54,526 nt of DNA from Candidatus Mediterraneibacter faecavium. GTDB taxonomy: Bacteria; Bacillota; Clostridia; Lachnospirales; Lachnospiraceae. This document shows, piece after piece, positions 35,349 to 43,869 of this stretch. A program made the translations under genes and the position numbers. The DNA is taken from the NCBI GenBank assembly GCA_019119995.1, contig DWVY01000058.1:1-54526 (forward strand), written 5' to 3'. The notes below the pieces were generated by a model. The model did no database searches. It was not told where the DNA came from and was given only the letters and a program-made list of their open reading frames with translations. Numbering within the stretch: the first letter of the stretch is position 1; the number at the start of each line of letters is the position of its first letter.

Positions 35349-36848
35349 CTATTCATCTTTATACATCATTTTTCTGTAACTCCCCGCTGTTTTTCCTGTA
35401 TATTTCTTAAATACCTGTGAAAAATAGCTCTGCTCTTCATACCCTGTTTCCGCCGCTATTTCCTGTATTTTCATCGAGCTTTCCCGCAAAAGCTTCATCG
35501 CAAGTTCCATTCGCAGCCGTGTAATATATTCAAATAAAGTCTCCCCGGTCACTGCGCGGAACACGTGGCTAATGTAAGTAGGGTTACGGTCAACCTCACG
35601 GGCAATATCATTGAGACTGATATTTTCTTTCAGATGCCGTCGGATATATTTCTGTACAGCACCGACCATTCCCTGTGCAGCAGTTCCGTCCTGCTCTGCG
35701 ATTGCTGTCTGAAATCTCCGAACAACGAAATCAAGAATGGTAAGCATCTGGTCGAGCGTACTCGCCTTTATCAGTTTATATACTATATCTGTTTTCCATT
35801 CCATTTCACTCTGTTCTATTTTTTTATTATAATTTTCCTCAAATTTTTCCCGAAAACAATATAGAAATTCAATCATTATCACCTTTGCTTTTTCAGCATC
35901 TCCTCCTGTTTTTCTAAACAGAATCCTGATCTGATTGATTATTTCCTTTTCCTTCAACGGATCGTCAAGGTTGATTGCCAGCTCTTCAGCGTATTCTGCA
36001 TATTTATCTCCTGCCGTCTTTTTCTCTTCCGTCCATTTTTCTTCGACTTGCTCCTGATAAAATTCTGAATAGGCAAGCATTTCTTCTGCCGCACAGACAG
36101 AACGGCCCAGTTCTCCCCAGTCTTCCACAGTGCAGCCCATCCCCCAGTAAAACTCCAGACCGCTTTCTCGAAGTTCTCTTATTCTCATAAGCATCCATCT
36201 GCGAAAACTCCCGTCTGTGTCAAACTGAGTCTGGACCCCGGCTATGATCAGTCTTTTTCCTCTCTGAACCGTATATATTTTTCCATTGATCACTTTCCAT
36301 TCCTGTATCTTCTCGCGAGCCTTGATAATATCGGTTTCTTTATCCGTAAATCCCAACACTACCGCCATTATGGCTGCGCCTTCATAAAGCTCTGTTTTTC
36401 CCTGCTCTGCTTTTCCAGTGTCCATCAGTTTCATCAACATGTATTCTTCATTTTTTGTCACACTGCTCCTACGTTTTTCCAACACTTTTTCCTGGGCTTG
36501 CTCGAGCGCAGTTTCTATTTCATGAATATTGACAGGCTTTATCAGATAATCAGCCACATTCAAATGTATTGCTTCTCGTGCATATTCAAATTCACTGTAT
36601 GCAGAAAATATGATAAATACGGTATCCAAAGTTTCAGACAGCTCATTAATCAGTTCAATCCCTGTCATCCCCGGCATATAAATATCTGTGATGACAATAT
36701 CAGGTCGAAGCTCCACAATCCTGTTTCTTGCTTCTTTTCCATTATCCGCATAACCAATCACATCGGCGTTGACTTTCTTCCAGTTGACTCTATGGATCAG
36801 TCCGCTGATCACTTTCGCTTCATCGTCTGCGATAAAAACTGTAAACAT
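35349..36848 (-). CDS. YesN-type response regulator with AraC DNA-binding domain
   Basis: 499 aa. The receiver domain (1-120) has acidic D8/D9, phosphorylation site D55 (VITDIYMPG) and LIKPVN. A central helical region of about 270 aa links it to a C-terminal AraC-type double HTH (about 400-495: NISLNDIAREVDRNPTYISHVF, then KIQEIAAETGYEEQSYFSQVFKKYTG). It pairs with the histidine kinase gene immediately upstream (gap 6 bp) and faces a binding-protein/GH32 operon, its likely target. Confidence 0.94.
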   Translation of the reverse strand: MFTVFIADDEAKVISGLIHRVNWKKVNADVIGYADNGKEARNRIVELRPDIVITDIYMPGMTGIELINELSETLDTVFIIFSAYSEFEYAREAIHLNVADYLIKPVNIHEIETALEQAQEKVLEKRRSSVTKNEEYMLMKLMDTGKAEQGKTELYEGAAIMAVVLGFTDKETDIIKAREKIQEWKVINGKIYTVQRGKRLIIAGVQTQFDTDGSFRRWMLMRIRELRESGLEFYWGMGCTVEDWGELGRSVCAAEEMLAYSEFYQEQVEEKWTEEKKTAGDKYAEYAEELAINLDDPLKEKEIINQIRILFRKTGGDAEKAKVIMIEFLYCFREKFEENYNKKIEQSEMEWKTDIVYKLIKASTLDQMLTILDFVVRRFQTAIAEQDGTAAQGMVGAVQKYIRRHLKENISLNDIAREVDRNPTYISHVFRAVTGETLFEYITRLRMELAMKLLRESSMKIQEIAAETGYEEQSYFSQVFKKYTGKTAGSYRKMMYKDE

Positions 36849-36854
36849 ACTTTT

Positions 36855-37958
36855 TCACCTCTCCCCGGTCGGCATCCTCCTGTTGATCCGCACTGACGCT
36901 TTTGTTCCCTTTCCGACCTGCGACTCGATCACTACGCCGCACGTTTCACCATAAGTCAGCTTCACTCTCTCATTAATATTTTTTAATGCATATCCTGAGA
37001 GCAAAACATTCTTTTCTTTTATATCAAATCCTACTCCGTCATCCTCCACTGTAAAATACAGGTACTCGCCTTCTGACGTAATACGAACCCATATATGCCC
37101 TCCGTTTTCTTTGGGCGCGATTCCATGACTGACTGCATTCTCTACCAACGGTTGTAAAAGAAATTTGGGTATGACCGTACTTAAGACAGGTTCCGAAACT
37201 TGTATGTCAACAGAGAGCTTATCCTCAAACCGCACTTTTTGTATCTGCAGATAACTTTCTACCAATTCCAATTCCTGTCTTACTGTCGTTGTCTTTTCTC
37301 CGTTATTTAAGGAAAGGCGGAATATTCTCGAAAGTGCGACCACCGTCTCGGATATTTCAGGAACATCATGCTCTTCAGCCATCCAGAAGATCGAGTCCAG
37401 GGCATTATATAGAAAATGCGGATTAATCTGAGCCAGAAGCACCTCAAGCTCCGCCTCCTTTTCTCTGTAAAGAGATTTATAAAGATTCATTGTAAGTGCT
37501 TCATTTTCTTCTACAACATGAATAAATTCGTTTCCGATCATACCAATCTCGTCTTTTGGGTCAAAACTGATCTGCTTTTTCTCCCCTTTTCTGAGGCTGT
37601 CCACGTAATCTCTCAATTTTCGTATAGTTCTTGTGATATTATGGGTAAAAATATAAGAACAGGTTCCCGCCACCAGAAACGTGAGTATTCCGATCATCAC
37701 AAATAGAAATAACGTATTTCTCTTGTCAAAATCGATAATATTTCCCGGTGTAACAAAAGTTATCGTCCAACCGCTTTCCCGGCTTACAATACTTTTGACA
37801 TACATCTTTTCATTAAATCCTACATCTTCTATTCCATCTGATCTCAAAAAATTGTTCTTTGTCACGGCATCCATTCCGGAGAGAACACTTTTTTCTCCTT
37901 CAAGGCTGTCATAGAGTACTCCTCCGTATACATTATAATTTTCCGTGCATCCGACCAT
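36855..37958 (-). CDS. YesM-type sensor histidine kinase, N-terminally shortened
   Basis: 367 aa, where relatives are near 570-600. Present are the last 80 residues of an extracellular sensor domain, one membrane helix (83-105), HAMP (about 106-160), the His-kinase domain with H181 in QINPHFLYNAL, and an ATPase domain with PLVENAVSHGI and DDGVGFD. Missing are the first membrane helix and most of the sensor. Upstream, the frame stays open for eight codons and then stops in very AT-rich DNA. The protein could be non-functional or signal-blind. No ribosome site is evident before the ATG. Confidence 0.85.
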   Translation of the reverse strand: MVGCTENYNVYGGVLYDSLEGEKSVLSGMDAVTKNNFLRSDGIEDVGFNEKMYVKSIVSRESGWTITFVTPGNIIDFDKRNTLFLFVMIGILTFLVAGTCSYIFTHNITRTIRKLRDYVDSLRKGEKKQISFDPKDEIGMIGNEFIHVVEENEALTMNLYKSLYREKEAELEVLLAQINPHFLYNALDSIFWMAEEHDVPEISETVVALSRIFRLSLNNGEKTTTVRQELELVESYLQIQKVRFEDKLSVDIQVSEPVLSTVIPKFLLQPLVENAVSHGIAPKENGGHIWVRITSEGEYLYFTVEDDGVGFDIKEKNVLLSGYALKNINERVKLTYGETCGVVIESQVGKGTKASVRINRRMPTGER

Positions 37959-38057
37959 CCATTCTAATATCTTTAGAATATTTTAGTTATTTTTTGGATT
38001 TTTCTCTTTGAAATATAAAAACTAAAAAATATTTAAAATTATCTCAAAATTCTAAAA

Positions 38058-38087
38058 TTTACACCTTTATTCCTTGAATTTTATAAT
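38058..38087 (+). promoter_or_regulatory. Promoter of the second binding-protein gene
   Basis: TTTACA (38058-38063), 18-bp spacer, TATAAT (38082-38087), 36 bp before the ATG, in the AT-rich gap shared with the histidine kinase gene. Confidence 0.5.
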
Positions 38088-38122
38088 AATTTTAAAATAA
38101 AATATTTTTAGGAGGATTGTCT

Positions 38123-39472
38123 ATGAAAAGAAACAAATTATCCAAAGTACTTGCCGCTCTTTTAACAAGTTCTCTGCTTTTAGGAACCCTCTCAGCATGC
38201 GGAAGCTCCGGAGGACAGAATTCTTCGGATGACACTGCTTCGGGCGGATCCGATCAGCCGGAAAAGAATATGACTTACATTACATGTATTACACCTGAGC
38301 AATCCGGTTACAAAAGTATGGAAAACATTGTGAAAATGTATCAGGAAGAAGTAAATCCCAATTTTTCAATGGACATCCAGTATATTGCGGACAAACCGTC
38401 TTATTTGCAGAAAATCAAGACTCTTGTCGCCAGCAACGAAGAGCCGGATCTTTTTAATCTCGACACAGATCCCTATGCGATCAAACTTCTCGACCAGGGG
38501 ATTATCATGGATCTAAATGAAGTGTTAGATAAAGACGGTCTGAAAGACGAATATCTGGCGGCTCCGCTTAACTGGGGCACAACTAAAGACGGACGACAAA
38601 TTGGTCTTCCTATTGATTTCAGTATTGAAGTTTTCTGGTACAATAAACAGATGTTTGAAGACGCCAACGTAACGCCGCCTACTACATTCAGTGAATTTCT
38701 CGACACATGTGCAGCGCTCAAAGAAGCGGGATACACACCTATCTCCGTATCTGGAAAAGATAACTGGCAGATACTCCGCTATTTGCTTATGATTACTTAC
38801 AGGTATGCTGACAATGATTTTCTTTATAACCTTGCCCAGGGAGATCAGAAAATGAACAGTGAAATCGGGCGAAAAGCAGCTGAATTCATCCAGGAACTTG
38901 GCACAAATTATTTCCAGTCCGGATTTGCAAGCGCAGACTATACAGCCGCTTCTGACTACTTTACAGGTGGTAATTCCGCAATGTATTATCAGGGAACATG
39001 GGATCTGCAATTTATGGAAAACGATCAGTTAAGTGATGATATGAAGGACAACATCGGATATTTTCTTCTTCCGACTGTTGAAGAAGGAGAAACTGTTGTC
39101 GGGACATCAAACTTTGTATCAAACAGCACAATGCCTATTGCATTCAGCGCAGATAAGTTCGATTCCGAGACCGAGCGTTTCATCGAATTTTACACGACTC
39201 ATATGAACGAGGCTACGAAAGGTCTCTCCTATTCTCCAACAAAGGGAGGTACAATTCCGAATGATACTGAACTCGCACGCTCTATCCAGGAGGATATGGA
39301 TCAGTCTACCGGTTCAATCCGGCTTTTTGATATCGAACTGGATCCGGCCACAAACGAGCTGATCGGAAAGGAAGTTGTGTCTCTTGCATTCGGAGATATC
39401 ACAGTAGAAGAATTCTGCAACAGAGTCGACCAGTCTGTTGAGCAAAACGCACCATCCTATTTTTCAGAATAA
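38123..39472 (+). CDS. Second sugar-binding lipoprotein (ABC type)
   Basis: 449 aa from ATG 38123 with AGGAGG 7 bases upstream; a TTG two codons earlier is too near the ribosome site. Lipoprotein signal with LSAC (Cys26) and a Ser/Gly/Asp-rich tether. Family 1 sugar-binding features: ITPEQSGYKSMENIVKMYQEE, IGLPIDFSIEVFWYNKQMFEDANV (broken here by normal loops) and NSAMYYQGTWDLQFM. No permease genes accompany it, so it may use the permeases at 31.8-33.5 kb or ones elsewhere. The GH32-like gene follows. Confidence 0.92.
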   Translation: MKRNKLSKVLAALLTSSLLLGTLSACGSSGGQNSSDDTASGGSDQPEKNMTYITCITPEQSGYKSMENIVKMYQEEVNPNFSMDIQYIADKPSYLQKIKTLVASNEEPDLFNLDTDPYAIKLLDQGIIMDLNEVLDKDGLKDEYLAAPLNWGTTKDGRQIGLPIDFSIEVFWYNKQMFEDANVTPPTTFSEFLDTCAALKEAGYTPISVSGKDNWQILRYLLMITYRYADNDFLYNLAQGDQKMNSEIGRKAAEFIQELGTNYFQSGFASADYTAASDYFTGGNSAMYYQGTWDLQFMENDQLSDDMKDNIGYFLLPTVEEGETVVGTSNFVSNSTMPIAFSADKFDSETERFIEFYTTHMNEATKGLSYSPTKGGTIPNDTELARSIQEDMDQSTGSIRLFDIELDPATNELIGKEVVSLAFGDITVEEFCNRVDQSVEQNAPSYFSE

Positions 39473-39506
39473 CGCGGAACCAATAATATACAAATATACA
39501 GGTCAT

Positions 39507-39530
39507 CGGAGCCGGCACAGTCCGGCTCCG
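39507..39530 (+). terminator. Intercistronic hairpin before the GH32-like gene
   Basis: Perfect 9-bp stem CGGAGCCGG / CCGGCTCCG with loop CACAGT, no T-run. Its place after a binding-protein gene resembles mRNA-stabilising structures that keep binding-protein transcripts abundant. Confidence 0.5.
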
Positions 39531-39554
39531 GGCATGTTACGAAAGGAGATTGCT

Positions 39555-41021
39555 ATGATAAACAAACTGTTTTTTCAGCCTGACGACGGATGGACCGGGG
39601 ATCCCATTCCGTTTTTTAACGAAGAAGACGGTCGATTCTATCTGTTTTACCTTCACGACCAGCGGCGGACTCCCCGCACCGCCTACAAAACCTCATGGAA
39701 TCTTGCCGTCAGCAGCGATCTTGTTAATTGGGAGGACATGGGAACGGTGCTATTCCCGGGAGAAAGTACAGACGTAGATCTGTGCTGCTATACGGGAAGT
39801 GTGATTCGGGGTAAAGATGGGATATATCACATGTTCTATACCGCTCAGAATCCGGATTCCCCCCGCTATTGCATTTCAGGGAAACCGGTTCAGTATATCG
39901 TCCACGCAGTCAGCACAGATTTGCTGCACTGGGAAAAGCATCTCGAATCCGCCTTTACTTCTCCCGCTGCAAACTATGAGCCCTTTGACTGGCGCGACCC
40001 TCATGTATTTTTAGATCCTGATACCGGGCAATACTGTATGCTTCTGGCCGCGCGCCGCAAAAACAGCTCTTTCCGGAAAGGCGGTCTGACTTTAATATGC
40101 CGTTCGGATAACTTGTCTGCATGGAGCGCTCCTGAACCATTTTATTCTCCCGAAATGTTTTATACTCATGAATGTCCTGATATTTTTTATTTTAATGGAT
40201 GGTGGTACCTGCTTTTCTCCACATTTACACAACGTTTTGCCACTCACTATCGGATGAGTCGTTCCCTGAACGGCCCCTGGCTCATTCCCGATCAGGATAC
40301 CTTCGACGCAAGAGGCCTGTATGCTGTAAAAACAGCTGCCTGCAGAAACCGCCGATTCTGTTTCGGATGGATTCCCACAAAAGAAAACAATTCAGACTTC
40401 GGGCATTGGCAATGGGGCGGAACTTTAGCCGTACATGAACTGATCCAGGATCAGGACGGAACACTTCATGTCAAAATGCCGGAAGAATATCTGGAAGTAT
40501 GTACAAAAGAAAAATGTCTTCCCCGCCCTCATCTGGTTCCTGACGGGTCTGCCGCAGACGGAAGAAATATTTTGCTAAGCGCACAGGAAACCCGTTACCT
40601 TATGTTCACGGATATGCCAAAGCGCGGAATTTTGACTCTGGATCTTCTGCCTTCGGAACATATCCTTGACTTCGGATTATTCCTCCATGCAGACAGGTCA
40701 GCAGAAAACGGATATTATTTTCGTTTTGAACCCCTTCACAATAGAGTCGTATATGATTACTGGCCCAGAAACCCTCTGACAAGTGAGCAGCACCGGCTAA
40801 ATGGTGATATTCCCTTCCAAAGCGGTTTCGAACGTTGGCTTTCAACTTCCAATCTCTCTTATTTGCATCTGGAAGTGATCTGCTATGAAACCCTTATGGT
40901 CCTTTACGTCAATGGCAAGACTGCCCTTTCTGTCCGGATAGGAGCCCCACAGGATTACTGGGGATTCTTCGCTACCAGAGGAACACTGAGAGTTCAAAAT
41001 ATCATGTGGCATAAATTTTAG
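39555..41021 (+). CDS. GH32-like beta-fructosidase (sucrose/fructan hydrolase)
   Basis: 488 aa from ATG 39555 (AAAGGAG upstream). Five-bladed propeller with the clan GH-J triad: nucleophile D16 in GWTGDPIPF (classical enzymes have WMNDPNG), transition-state D148 in WRDP and acid/base E206 in HECPD. A C-terminal beta-sandwich follows (about 350-488). No signal peptide, so it acts on imported sugar. The altered first motif marks a divergent subgroup, and specificity could be sucrose, fructo-oligosaccharide or levan-derived sugars. It is probably co-expressed with the binding protein under the YesN regulator. Confidence 0.85.
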   Translation: MINKLFFQPDDGWTGDPIPFFNEEDGRFYLFYLHDQRRTPRTAYKTSWNLAVSSDLVNWEDMGTVLFPGESTDVDLCCYTGSVIRGKDGIYHMFYTAQNPDSPRYCISGKPVQYIVHAVSTDLLHWEKHLESAFTSPAANYEPFDWRDPHVFLDPDTGQYCMLLAARRKNSSFRKGGLTLICRSDNLSAWSAPEPFYSPEMFYTHECPDIFYFNGWWYLLFSTFTQRFATHYRMSRSLNGPWLIPDQDTFDARGLYAVKTAACRNRRFCFGWIPTKENNSDFGHWQWGGTLAVHELIQDQDGTLHVKMPEEYLEVCTKEKCLPRPHLVPDGSAADGRNILLSAQETRYLMFTDMPKRGILTLDLLPSEHILDFGLFLHADRSAENGYYFRFEPLHNRVVYDYWPRNPLTSEQHRLNGDIPFQSGFERWLSTSNLSYLHLEVICYETLMVLYVNGKTALSVRIGAPQDYWGFFATRGTLRVQNIMWHKF

Positions 41022-41047
41022 ATATTCCGCTTTAAACCGGATAAAAC

Positions 41048-41075
41048 AAAAGGGAGCCCTCAGCTCCCTTTTTCT
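41048..41075. terminator. Bidirectional terminator between GH32-like gene and argF
   Basis: Ten-base stem AAAAGGGAGC / GCTCCCTTTT with loop CCTCA, followed by TTT; A-run on the other side. Confidence 0.8.
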
Positions 41076-41097
41076 GTATCCAACTCCTGTAATAATC

Positions 41098-42090
41098 TCA
41101 CACAATTCCAAGCGTCGCCATCATCACAGCCTTGATCGTGTGCATACGGTTCTCCGCCTCGTCGAACACTTTGGACTGCTCTGACTCGAACACCTCATCG
41201 GTCACTTCCATATCCTCGATACCGAAACGCTCGCCCATCTCTTTTCCAATCTTCGTCTTCAGATCGTGGAATGCAGGCAGGCAGTGCAGGAATATCGCGC
41301 TGTCTTTCGCGTTTGCCATCACTTCTTTTGTCACTTTATATGGAGAGAGTTCTTTGATCCTCTTCTCCCATACCTCGTCCGGCTCTCCCATGGATACCCA
41401 CACGTCTGTATAGATGACGTCGGCGTCCTTTGTTCCTGCTTTCACGTCAGACGTCAGCGTGATCGTGGCGCCAGATTCCTTTGCATACTCCTGACACTGT
41501 GCGACAAGCTCCGCATTCGGGAAATAATCCTCTGTCGTACATGCCACGAAGTCAAGTCCCAGTTTGGAGCAGGCAACCATCAGGGAATTGCCCATGTTGT
41601 AGCGTGCGTCTCCCATGTAGACCAGTTTCAGACCTTTCAGGGTGCCGAAGTTCTCACGGATGGTCAGCATATCGGCAAGCATCTGGGTCGGATGGTACTC
41701 GTTCGTCAGTCCGTTCCACACCGGCACGCCGGCGTATTTCGCCAGTTCTTCCACGATCTCCTGTCCGAAACCGCGGTACTCGATGCCGTCGAACATCCTG
41801 CCAAGCACGCGCGCCGTATCCTCGATGCTCTCCTTCTTGCCCATCTGGGAACCGGTGGGGCCGAGATAAGTCGTGCCCATACCCATGTCATGAGCCGCCA
41901 CCTCAAAGGCACAGCGTGTCCTTGTGCTGTCCTTCTCGAAGAGAAGCGCTACATTTTTCCCTTTATAATTATCTACTGGCACTCCGTTTTTCTTCTTCTC
42001 CTTTACCTCGGCGGAAAGATCGATCAGATAAGTGATCTCCTCCGGTGTGAAATCCTTTAATGTAAGAAAATTACGTCCTTTTAAGTTCAT
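41098..42090 (-). CDS. argF: Ornithine carbamoyltransferase
   Basis: 330 aa. It condenses ornithine with carbamoyl phosphate to citrulline in arginine synthesis, or runs the reverse step in the arginine deiminase pathway. Carbamoyl-phosphate motif STRTRC (55-60), HPTQ (133-136), DVWVSMGE with the ornithine SMG loop, and HCLP (about 271) are all present. No other arginine gene is adjacent. Two ArgR boxes overlap its promoter, so arginine-dependent control is expected. Whether it is biosynthetic or catabolic (arcB) cannot be decided here. Confidence 0.95.
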   Translation of the reverse strand: MNLKGRNFLTLKDFTPEEITYLIDLSAEVKEKKKNGVPVDNYKGKNVALLFEKDSTRTRCAFEVAAHDMGMGTTYLGPTGSQMGKKESIEDTARVLGRMFDGIEYRGFGQEIVEELAKYAGVPVWNGLTNEYHPTQMLADMLTIRENFGTLKGLKLVYMGDARYNMGNSLMVACSKLGLDFVACTTEDYFPNAELVAQCQEYAKESGATITLTSDVKAGTKDADVIYTDVWVSMGEPDEVWEKRIKELSPYKVTKEVMANAKDSAIFLHCLPAFHDLKTKIGKEMGERFGIEDMEVTDEVFESEQSKVFDEAENRMHTIKAVMMATLGIV

Positions 42091-42203
42091 GATATATCCC
42101 TCGCTATCTTATAAATTATTATCCTTTCATTCATGCCATCCGCATCGTTTTCTGACGTACTGCGGCAGCTTTACTATGCAGTAATCTGTATGAAACATGA
42201 CTT

Positions 42204-42232
42204 ATTATACATACTTATGCATAAAAATGCAA
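42204..42232 (-). promoter_or_regulatory. argF promoter
   Basis: On the minus strand TTGCAT (42232-42227), exactly 17 bp, and TATAAT (42209-42204). The -35 lies inside ArgR box 1. Confidence 0.7.
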
Positions 42233-42254
42233 TAGTTATGCATAAATTTACATA
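42216..42254. promoter_or_regulatory. Tandem ArgR (ARG) boxes
   Basis: TATGCATAAAAATGCAAT (42216-42233) and TATGCATAAATTTACATA (42237-42254) match the 18-bp ARG box pattern (half-sites TGCAT/ATGCA around an AT core). They are 21 bp apart, centre to centre, with 3 bp between, which is the classical spacing for one ArgR hexamer. No argR gene is in the window. Confidence 0.7.
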
Positions 42255-42264
42255 TCAATGCGAC

Positions 42265-42310
42265 AAAGGCAGGATCTTCCCGGAGCATATCCCGTTCAGA
42301 TCCCGCCTTT
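42265..42310 (-). terminator. Terminator after the SpoU methyltransferase gene
   Basis: 13-bp stem with one A-C mismatch (42265-42277 with 42298-42310), 29 bp beyond the stop; flanked by AAA and TTT. Confidence 0.6.
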
Positions 42311-42338
42311 TATACTTATCACGCAAGAGCCTGACAGT

Positions 42339-43142
42339 TCAGCTTCTGCGCTGCCTACCAGCCTCAAACACAAGCAGCGCAGCAGCAACCGCCGCGTTCA
42401 GAGACTCTGCCTTTCCCTGCATGGGGATAATAACGTAGTGGTCCGCACATTCCGCCACTTCGTCTCTAAGCCCGTTTCCTTCATTGCCGATCAGGAACGC
42501 ACTGCCTGTCCTGTAATCTTCCTGGTCATATGCGAGCTCCCCCTTCAGATGAGCCGCATAGACTTTGATCCCGGCTTCTTTCAGCCCGCTGATCGTCCCC
42601 GGCAGGTCGTCCACGTACAGGAACGGCATACGCAGCACCGCCCCCATGGTCGAGCGCACTACTTTCGGATTATAAATATCCACACAGTCACGGCTCAGGA
42701 TGATCCCCGTCACCCCGGCAGCCTCCGCTGTCCGGAAGATCGTCCCGAGATTGCCCGGATCCTGGAGATTGTCAAGGACAAGCACCAGGGCATTTGCCGG
42801 GTCTGCACCGAGTATATCGGACATATCATAGTCCCTTCTTTCCACGACAGCGAGTATGCCCTGCGGCGTCTTCGTGCCGGATACATGTGTGAACACAGGA
42901 TCTGCAAGGATTTCCACGGGTGCAGTCCTCTCAAGCTTTTCCTTCTCCTGCCCGTTTCTCTCCGCATAGCTCTCAGAGAGATAGATCTTCTCTATCTTCC
43001 GGCTCCAGTCCGGATCATCCGCCAGTTCACCTGCCATCCGGGGGCCTTCGATAAGAAATACCTGCGCCTCATCTCTCGCCCGGCTCTTCTTCATCAGCTT
43101 TACCAGCTCTTTTACCTGTGCATTTGCAGTACTTGTGATCAT
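42339..43142 (-). CDS. TrmH/SpoU-family RNA 2'-O-methyltransferase
   Basis: 267 aa. An N-terminal RNA-binding domain (about 1-95, FLIEGPRMAGEL) precedes the trefoil-knot SPOUT domain with the three SpoU motifs: LDNLQDPGNLGTIFRTAEAAG, LIGNEGNGL and IPMQGKAESLNAAVAAALL (near 235). It methylates a ribose in rRNA or tRNA using SAM; 23S rRNA is the usual target of close relatives (RlmB/TsnR-like), but the site cannot be read. The start overlaps the ktrA stop in TAATG, so it is coupled to the potassium genes. Confidence 0.9.
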   Translation of the reverse strand: MITSTANAQVKELVKLMKKSRARDEAQVFLIEGPRMAGELADDPDWSRKIEKIYLSESYAERNGQEKEKLERTAPVEILADPVFTHVSGTKTPQGILAVVERRDYDMSDILGADPANALVLVLDNLQDPGNLGTIFRTAEAAGVTGIILSRDCVDIYNPKVVRSTMGAVLRMPFLYVDDLPGTISGLKEAGIKVYAAHLKGELAYDQEDYRTGSAFLIGNEGNGLRDEVAECADHYVIIPMQGKAESLNAAVAAALLVFEAGRQRRS

Positions 43143-43804
43143 TATCTGCGTTCCTTCTTTGTATCAAACTTCTGCAGGACGTCATTGGCGCCGATCATGA
43201 TCAGGATCCCGTTTGACGGAAGCGGCTCCTGCGGGTCAAAAGTGACGTCTACCTGCTTATTGATGATAATGCCGACCACATTGATCCCGAAACGTTCACG
43301 CACTTTCAGGTCAGCCAGGCATTTGCCCCGCCACGGTTCCGGCACTATAGCCTCGACCATGCTGTAGTCGTCCGACAGCTCGATCCAGTCGGAGAATTCT
43401 TTTGCCACCAGGTTCTTCGCCACACGGCCGCCCATCTCGATCTCAGGATATACGACCGAGTCTGCGCCGACTTTCTTAAGGATCGTGCCCTGAAGCTTGT
43501 CCTTTGCCTTTGCCAGCACCATCGGGATCCCCATCTCTTTGCAGAGCATCGTCGCCATGATGCTCGCCTCAAAGTTCTCGGACACAGCGATCACCGCACC
43601 GTCCAGATTTCTTCCGCCCAGCGCCTCCAGCGCGTCCGGGTCAGACACATCCGCTTTCAGCGCATAAGACACCTGCTCCGAGATCTCCTGGATCTTCTCA
43701 AACGAATCATCGACGACCAGCACGTCGGCGCCCATCTTCTCCAGTGTCAGCGCCACGCTCCATCCGAAACTTCCCAGTCCAAGTACAGCAAATTGTTTAC
43801 TCAT
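43142..43804 (-). CDS. ktrA: Ktr potassium uptake regulatory subunit
   Basis: 220 aa, cytosolic RCK protein that forms an octameric ring under the KtrB channel and gates it with ATP/ADP. N-terminal Rossmann domain with GLGSFGWSVA (9-18) and the acidic end of strand 2 (VVDD), followed by an RCK_C domain (about 140-215), where c-di-AMP binds in related proteins. It lies 65 bp after ktrB. Confidence 0.93.
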   Translation of the reverse strand: MSKQFAVLGLGSFGWSVALTLEKMGADVLVVDDSFEKIQEISEQVSYALKADVSDPDALEALGGRNLDGAVIAVSENFEASIMATMLCKEMGIPMVLAKAKDKLQGTILKKVGADSVVYPEIEMGGRVAKNLVAKEFSDWIELSDDYSMVEAIVPEPWRGKCLADLKVRERFGINVVGIIINKQVDVTFDPQEPLPSNGILIMIGANDVLQKFDTKKERR

Positions 43805-43869
43805 CTTTCTACTCTCCTGTTTGAAATATTTTATTACAGCATTAGGTTCTATAATAGGATTGCAAATCT

